Source: Spirochaetaceae bacterium
Lineage (GTDB): Bacteria; Spirochaetota; Spirochaetia; DSM-27196; Alkalispirochaetaceae
Direction: 5' to 3'
Assembly: GCA_007695175.1 (NCBI GenBank)
Contig: REEH01000124.1
Span: 1-63,299 of the forward strand
DNA length: 63,299 nt
Numbering within the stretch: position 1 is the stretch's first letter; each line of letters opens with the position of its first letter. Below, one piece after another: positions 58,825-63,299 of this stretch. The position numbers and the translations under genes were made by a program. Under the pieces are notes generated by a model, which had not been told where the DNA came from, searched no databases, and worked only from the letters and a program-made list of their open reading frames with translations.

Positions 58825-59994
58825 ATGACGGGAAATAATTTTCTTCCGTCCGCCAGCAGAACAGTACATCTCTCGGATCTCAACAAGCGACGGGTTGTTG
58901 ATGTGCTGCTGGAGTCCGAGCAGTTCTCCCGGCGTGAGCTCGCCGCACGGACAAACCTTGCCAACTCGACGATATCCACGATTACGACGGAGCTGATCGA
59001 GGAGGGTCTGGTGAGGCGGATCGGTAAACGAGGACAGTCCTCGGCAGGTCGTCGCGAGGAGATTGTGGCCAGAAACCCTCGAGCGGTAACGGTAATAGGC
59101 GTGCATTATACCACCGACGCATGTACCTTCGGACTGATCGACTTCGGTCTGGGAATCGTGGAAGAATTCGGCATTCCTCGCGACGACTACGATCCGGAAC
59201 ATATAGACGAAGCGATCGTCCGAGGCATCGATCAGCTGCTGGAGCACCACCGGCTCGAGCGTAATGTCCTGGGCGTCATCCTCTCCCTGCCTAACAATCC
59301 CGTGCGGGAACAGGTGGTGACATCCCGTGTCTCTGAGCGGCTGGATATCCCCGTGTTCGGAATCAACAATGTCACCGCAATGGCGGTGTACTACAACTAC
59401 GTCCGGTCGCGAGCGATCGGTGATACCTTTTCCCTCGTATATGTTGGTACGGGAATCGGCTCGGGCCTGGTTATCCGTGGCGAGGCGTACCACGGTGTCA
59501 ACGGAAACGCCTCGGATCTGGGGCATCTCTTCATCAGGGAGTCGTCGAGCACGTGTCGGTGCGGGTTGACCGGCTGCCTCGAGACCTTTTCTTCCCTTGA
59601 CGCGATCGCCCGACGGGTAGCCGATCAGTTTCCCCAGGCAGGTCTCCTGAAAGGTGATCAACTGGTTGATTTTCTCGAAAAAAAGCTGTGGGCCGGTGAT
59701 CGATTCGTGGAGGAACTGATCGATTCCACCTGTGCTGATCTCGCCCGCGGTATCCGTAATCTGGTAGCGATCCTCGATCCTGGCACGATCCTCGTGGTGA
59801 GCCGACTCAATCGGCTCAACCCGTTTTACGAGGGTCGGCTGCGGGATCATTTCTACGCAGGTCTGGCCGCGCCGACTGTTCAGACGACTCGTCTTGAGTT
59901 CGGCGAGTACCATCCGGAGGCGGGAATCGTCGGAGCGAGTCTTTATTTGTTCAGAACACTTTTGGGCGGAACTGGGTCCTCCCGAGTGGAATAG
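58825..59994 (+). CDS. ROK-family transcriptional regulator (NagC/XylR type)
   Basis: 389 residues. A winged helix (about residues 15-75; RRELAARTNLANSTISTITT) is joined to a ROK sugar-binding domain. The zinc site is at His234, Cys244, Cys246 and Cys251 (TCRCGLTGCLE). The position of the kinase catalytic Asp appears as Asn (INNVTAMA, residues 180-187), so it should bind sugar without phosphorylating it. Such proteins repress transport and catabolic genes until an inducing sugar binds. It lies between the epimerase (divergent) and the ABC importer (22 nt downstream). Confidence 0.88.
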   Translation: MTGNNFLPSASRTVHLSDLNKRRVVDVLLESEQFSRRELAARTNLANSTISTITTELIEEGLVRRIGKRGQSSAGRREEIVARNPRAVTVIGVHYTTDACTFGLIDFGLGIVEEFGIPRDDYDPEHIDEAIVRGIDQLLEHHRLERNVLGVILSLPNNPVREQVVTSRVSERLDIPVFGINNVTAMAVYYNYVRSRAIGDTFSLVYVGTGIGSGLVIRGEAYHGVNGNASDLGHLFIRESSSTCRCGLTGCLETFSSLDAIARRVADQFPQAGLLKGDQLVDFLEKKLWAGDRFVEELIDSTCADLARGIRNLVAILDPGTILVVSRLNRLNPFYEGRLRDHFYAGLAAPTVQTTRLEFGEYHPEAGIVGASLYLFRTLLGGTGSSRVE

Positions 59995-60016
59995 AGCACA
60001 TCAAGGAGGTGTGATT

Positions 60017-61312
60017 ATGAGACGCTGTTTTGTTGTTTGTTTGGTCGTCCTGCTGGTGATGGCATCGGGTTCTGCATTCGCTCGCGGTGCCCGGGAGGCG
60101 GACGATACCGTCACGATACAGATCGGGCTGGCACCGCGCGAGGTGGGACAGACGTTTCCGGCGTTGCTCGACGAGTTCCGGGCGGCAAATCCGAATATTC
60201 GCGTCAACTGGCTGGAGGTCCCCGGGGTTCCCGGTGAGCAGAAGAACCTTTACGTGACCAACCTGATCGGCGGAAGCGACGAGCCGGATATCATGGCTCT
60301 CGATATCATCTGGCCCGGTGAGTTTATCGCCAACGGATGGACCATCCCGCTGAACGATTACTTCACCGACGCCGAACTAGCGGAGTTCAACCCTGCGTTG
60401 ATCGATGCGGCAACAACTCTCGACGGCGAGGTACACGCGATTCCTTTCTACCAGAACGCGGTTCATTTTTTCTATCGCCGGGACCTCCTGGAGAAGTACA
60501 ATCTCAGCGTTCCCACTACATGGTCGGAGCTTGAGGAAGCGGCCCGCGTGGTTGTTGAGGGAGAAAACAATCCCGATCTCGTCGGATACACCTCGATGTG
60601 GGCGCAGATCGAGGGTCTGTTCATGAACTACCTGCAGTTCCTCTGGGGTGCCGGGGGAAACATGGTGGATGCCCGCGGACGTGTCGCGGTGGATACCGCC
60701 GAAGGACGAAAGGCTCTCAACCAGATGGTGGGAATGCTCGACCGTGGTACCGCGCCGGAGAGTATACTGACCTATCGCCCCAATGATGCAATGGCGTTGT
60801 TTCGCCAGGGGCGTTCGGTCTTTATGGTGGTACAGGGTTTCGTATGGCCGATCATAACGGAACCGGATTCGCCGGTAGCGGACGTTGTAGAAATGGGCAG
60901 TATCCCCGTTTTTGACGGCCAGAATCCTGAAACGACACGACGGCACGCGATCGGGGCGTGGATGTTCGCGATCAACCCCAATAGTCGGAATGTTGACGCC
61001 GCGGTTGAGCTTATCCGTTTCCTCACGCGGGAAGAGAACCAGGTTCGGCTCGGTGTCGAGACCGGCAACCTGCCGCCGCGACTCGGGATGGAGAATAACC
61101 CTGCCCTGATCGATGCAGTGCCGATTGCTGCGCAGCAGTTCCGAAACTTCGCGCTCGGTGATGTGCGGCCCTCCGTCCATACCGGCGAGAATTATACGGA
61201 GTTTTCCGATATCATGCAGAGGCATATCCACTCCGCGCTTACCGGAAATATGTCGGTTAATCAGGCACTGCGATCCGCTCAGGCGGAAGCGGACGCGCTG
61301 CTTGGTAAGTAA
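60017..61312 (+). CDS. ABC sugar transporter, extracellular solute-binding protein (family 1)
   Basis: 431 residues. A signal peptide (about 1-22, CFVVCLVVLLVMASGSAFA) is followed by a family 1 binding protein: TIQIGLAPREVGQTFPALLD, the linker EPDIMALDIIWPGEFIANGW and GEVHAIPFYQNAVHFFYRRD with aromatic residues for sugar stacking. No lipobox Cys is seen, so it is periplasmic and soluble. It delivers the sugar to the two permeases encoded downstream. AAGGAGGT gives a strong start at ATG 60017. It is 22 nt after the ROK gene. Confidence 0.92.
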   Translation: MRRCFVVCLVVLLVMASGSAFARGAREADDTVTIQIGLAPREVGQTFPALLDEFRAANPNIRVNWLEVPGVPGEQKNLYVTNLIGGSDEPDIMALDIIWPGEFIANGWTIPLNDYFTDAELAEFNPALIDAATTLDGEVHAIPFYQNAVHFFYRRDLLEKYNLSVPTTWSELEEAARVVVEGENNPDLVGYTSMWAQIEGLFMNYLQFLWGAGGNMVDARGRVAVDTAEGRKALNQMVGMLDRGTAPESILTYRPNDAMALFRQGRSVFMVVQGFVWPIITEPDSPVADVVEMGSIPVFDGQNPETTRRHAIGAWMFAINPNSRNVDAAVELIRFLTREENQVRLGVETGNLPPRLGMENNPALIDAVPIAAQQFRNFALGDVRPSVHTGENYTEFSDIMQRHIHSALTGNMSVNQALRSAQAEADALLGK

Positions 61313-61513
61313 CTCGCTACCCGGCCGGTAGGCCGCGTAGCTTGTCCATCGTCCGTTCAGCACGCGTTACGGTGTGACGGGGGGATCCGGGACCGACCCG
61401 GCGACGCGTGTCGTACGGTCGGGGCCGTTCCCCCGGTTGGTGGAATGTGTTCGTGTAACAGCGTGCACGGGCGTGACGGATCTCCGCACGAAGTTCGCAC
61501 AGAAGGGCTTTCA
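61313..61513 (+). other. GC-rich structured gap between binding protein and permease genes
   Basis: 201 nt without a gene in an otherwise tight operon. Short hairpins are visible: CCGGG/CCCGG (61387-61401) and a G-rich/C-rich pair near 61421-61437. There is no T run. Such a gap commonly lowers permease expression relative to the binding protein through mRNA processing or stabilisation; here that is inference. Confidence 0.45.
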
Positions 61514-62401
61514 ATGACGCAAACGAGACGCAGAAGTATGGAGGCAATACTACTGGTCATGCCGGCTCTGGCGGCGGTGATGTTGGTACTGCTTCTTCCC
61601 ACGCTCAACTCCCTCCGTATGAGCCTTACCAACTTTTCCCTGAGTCGACCGGGTCCGTTCGATTTCGTGGGACTCCAGAACTACCGGGCGGCGCTGCGTA
61701 TCGGCGAGTTCCAGAGATCGATCCGGAACACGTTCGTCTTCACCGCTGTCGGGGTGATGTTCCAGGTCTCCCTCGGTCTTGTACTGGCGCTATTACTCAA
61801 TCGGGCGTTAAAACTGCGGGGGCTTCTCCGCGCGACGATTCTCTTCCCCTGGGCATTGCCCACGGCACTCAACGCGATCGTCTGGCGCTGGATGTATAAC
61901 GCCGATCTCGGTGTATTCAACTTTCTTCTGCTCCAGTCCGGCCTGGTTCAGCAGCGAATAAACTGGCTCGGTGCCTCAAACCTGGCGATGGGCAGCATGA
62001 TCTTCGTGGCGGTATGGAAAACCAGTTCCTTCATGGCATTGATCATTCTCACCGGGCTGCAGACGATCCCGGATGATCTCTACGAAGCGGCGATCATAGA
62101 CGGAGCGTCGCCGTGGCAGCGTTTTCGGCGCATAACCTTTCCTTTCGTCGCACCGGCGATCGTACTTTCCATGCTCCTGCGCTCCATGGACGCGTTTCGC
62201 GCGTTTGAGTTGCCGTTCACCCTCACCGAAGGAGGGCCGGCGGGCACGACCCAAACGATATCGCTTTATGGATACCGTCAACTCTTCCAGTTTCTGAACT
62301 TTGACCGCGGTTCTGCCGTCGCCGTGCTACAGTTTTTGATGCTGCTGGTTCTCGGGATCGTTTACATCGTCATCCTGAGGAAGCGGGAGAAGGCACTATG
62401 A
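61514..62401 (+). CDS. ABC sugar transporter permease (MalF type)
   Basis: 295 residues with six membrane segments. The inner-membrane EAA loop is EAAIIDGASPWQRFRRITFP, the docking site for the ATPase. The N terminus is short, as in sugar permeases of the MalF/UgpA type. ATG 61514 has AAGGG about 6 nt ahead; a frame from 61445 has no support. Its stop overlaps the next permease start by 4 nt. No ATPase gene is seen in the window, so a shared MsmK/UgpC-type ATPase may be encoded elsewhere or downstream. Confidence 0.93.
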   Translation: MTQTRRRSMEAILLVMPALAAVMLVLLLPTLNSLRMSLTNFSLSRPGPFDFVGLQNYRAALRIGEFQRSIRNTFVFTAVGVMFQVSLGLVLALLLNRALKLRGLLRATILFPWALPTALNAIVWRWMYNADLGVFNFLLLQSGLVQQRINWLGASNLAMGSMIFVAVWKTSSFMALIILTGLQTIPDDLYEAAIIDGASPWQRFRRITFPFVAPAIVLSMLLRSMDAFRAFELPFTLTEGGPAGTTQTISLYGYRQLFQFLNFDRGSAVAVLQFLMLLVLGIVYIVILRKREKAL

Positions 62402-63234
62402 TATCGGATAGAGGCCGACAGGCTCGGGCTATTGCTCAGTACGCGCTCGTGCTGGCGCTGGTTGTGATCTTCTTCTTCCCGGTCGTGTGGATATTCCTCA
62501 CCTCGCTCAAACCGGGAGGAGAGATATACGCATGGCCCCCACGCTTTTTGCCCCAGGCGCCAACCCTCGACAACTACGTACGCGTTCTCACTGGTTCTCT
62601 TCTGGGTCGCTACATTCTCAACTCGATGATCGTCTCCTCTCTTTCCATGGTAACAATCATCTTCTTCGCATCCCTCGCCGCCTACGGGATCGCGCGCATC
62701 GGATTCCCGGGCAGCAATCTCGTACTGGTTCTCTTCATCGCGATGGCGATGTTTCCGCAACTCGCGGTGGTGCCCTCTTTATTTACGTGGTTTCGCGATC
62801 TGGGACTGATAAACACCTTTGCGGGGATCGTAATCGCGTACACGGGACTCTTTACACCCCTGGCGCTATGGATCCTCACTACGTATTTTCGAACGATCCC
62901 CCTTGAGCTGGAGGAGTCCGCCCGCATGGACGGGTGCGGTGTACTGCGGATGATCTGGCAGATAATCATTCCCGTCGCGAGGCCCGGAGTGCTCGCCGCG
63001 GCACTGATCGTGATCATCCAGACGTGGAATGAGTTCTTCCTTGCACTGGTGATCCTGGCGCGCAATCACCTCCGTACCGCTACGGTGGGGATCGCCCTGT
63101 ACCCGGGAGAATACGCCTTTCCCTGGGACCTCATAACGACCGCGACCTTTCTGGCGATCACGCCCATTTTCGTGCTGACGCTGGTGTTCCAGCGGCACAT
63201 CATCGGTGGGTTGACCTCCGGATCGTTCCGGTAG
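62398..63234 (+). CDS. ABC sugar transporter permease (MalG type)
   Basis: 278 residues with six membrane segments and the EAA loop ELEESARMDGCGVLRMIWQI. The C-terminal EYAFPWDLITTATFLAITP region and the final FQRHIIGGLTSGSFR are typical of MalG/UgpE-type permeases. The ATG overlaps the first permease stop (ATGA), so the two are made together. A further gene begins 41 nt downstream. Confidence 0.93.
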   Translation: MISDRGRQARAIAQYALVLALVVIFFFPVVWIFLTSLKPGGEIYAWPPRFLPQAPTLDNYVRVLTGSLLGRYILNSMIVSSLSMVTIIFFASLAAYGIARIGFPGSNLVLVLFIAMAMFPQLAVVPSLFTWFRDLGLINTFAGIVIAYTGLFTPLALWILTTYFRTIPLELEESARMDGCGVLRMIWQIIIPVARPGVLAAALIVIIQTWNEFFLALVILARNHLRTATVGIALYPGEYAFPWDLITTATFLAITPIFVLTLVFQRHIIGGLTSGSFR

Positions 63235-63275
63235 CCGTCAAGGTATACATAACATAACCCTGGAGGAACAAATCA

Positions 63276-63299
63276 ATGACGACGAACGAAGCGCTACGG
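63276..63299 (+). CDS. Start of next gene of the sugar cluster (partial)
   Basis: TGGAGGAA (63261-63268) precedes ATG 63276, which opens a frame MTTNEALR running off the window. Its place after two permeases, with normal spacing, suggests a catabolic enzyme or an ATPase of the cluster; the eight residues do not identify it. Confidence 0.6.

Overview
The window looks like a chromosomal segment of a free-living, fairly GC-rich spirochete (Spirochaetaceae-like). This rests on the ribosomal/RNA-polymerase cluster order (no infA, adk, map or rpsD between secY and rpoA, and no fusA before tuf), on an Asn at the RpoB position that is Ser531 in E. coli (known as the natural rifampicin-resistance residue of spirochetes), and on envelope genes (bactofilin, PilZ protein, lipoprotein plus FadL/UPF0164-like barrel). 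The exact genus cannot be read from the sequence.

Region 1 (1-26.4 kb) is a single-direction macromolecular-synthesis cluster: tRNA-Thr, tRNA-Trp, secE, nusG, rplKAJL, rpoBC, rpsLG, tuf, then the S10/spc/alpha clusters from rpsJ to rplQ with secY and rpoA inside. Control signals are visible. There are consensus-like promoters before tRNA-Thr, rpsL and tuf, the last a perfect TTGACA-17-TATAAT. A terminator-like hairpin lies between rplL and rpoB. A very strong one between tuf and rpsJ leaves no room for an rpsJ promoter, so it probably acts as an attenuator. A final terminator follows rplQ.

Region 2 (26.4-52.1 kb) holds housekeeping and envelope genes in short runs on both strands: a membrane-thioredoxin fusion, a GatA-like amidase, a PerR-like regulator, glycogen synthesis genes glgC and glgA, the MrfA/MrfB DNA-repair pair, and a compact minus-strand run (CPBP protease, TlpA, CcdA, GH3 hexosaminidase, GNAT, GlgA). 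These are followed by a PilZ protein, a HEAT-like secreted protein, a short ComEC, rsmA, pta-dapB-dapA, a TyrA-like dehydrogenase, and a bactofilin/TPR/lipoprotein/outer-membrane-barrel module. Three genes (perR, the HEAT-like gene and tyrA) have a promoter placed so that the start codon is about +1, which predicts leaderless mRNAs.

Region 3 (52.1-55.9 kb) is accessory. After tRNA-Lys and tRNA-Glu, the 3' part of tRNA-Glu is repeated exactly (47 bp) 2665 bp further on, framing a small islet. The islet carries a self-inhibited Fic protein with an array of four operator half-sites over its promoter, and a DUF4143 protein that has lost its ATPase half. No integrase is visible. Just outside the right repeat lies a Phd/RelE-like toxin-antitoxin pair with a shortened toxin, then decayed sequence.

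Region 4 (55.9-63.3 kb) is a carbohydrate-use cluster: a sulfatase, an AGE-family sugar epimerase, a ROK regulator with a palindrome in the shared intergenic region, and an ABC sugar importer (binding protein and two permeases) running off the window end into another gene. It is likely to serve uptake and processing of a sulfated sugar, with the substrate unknown.
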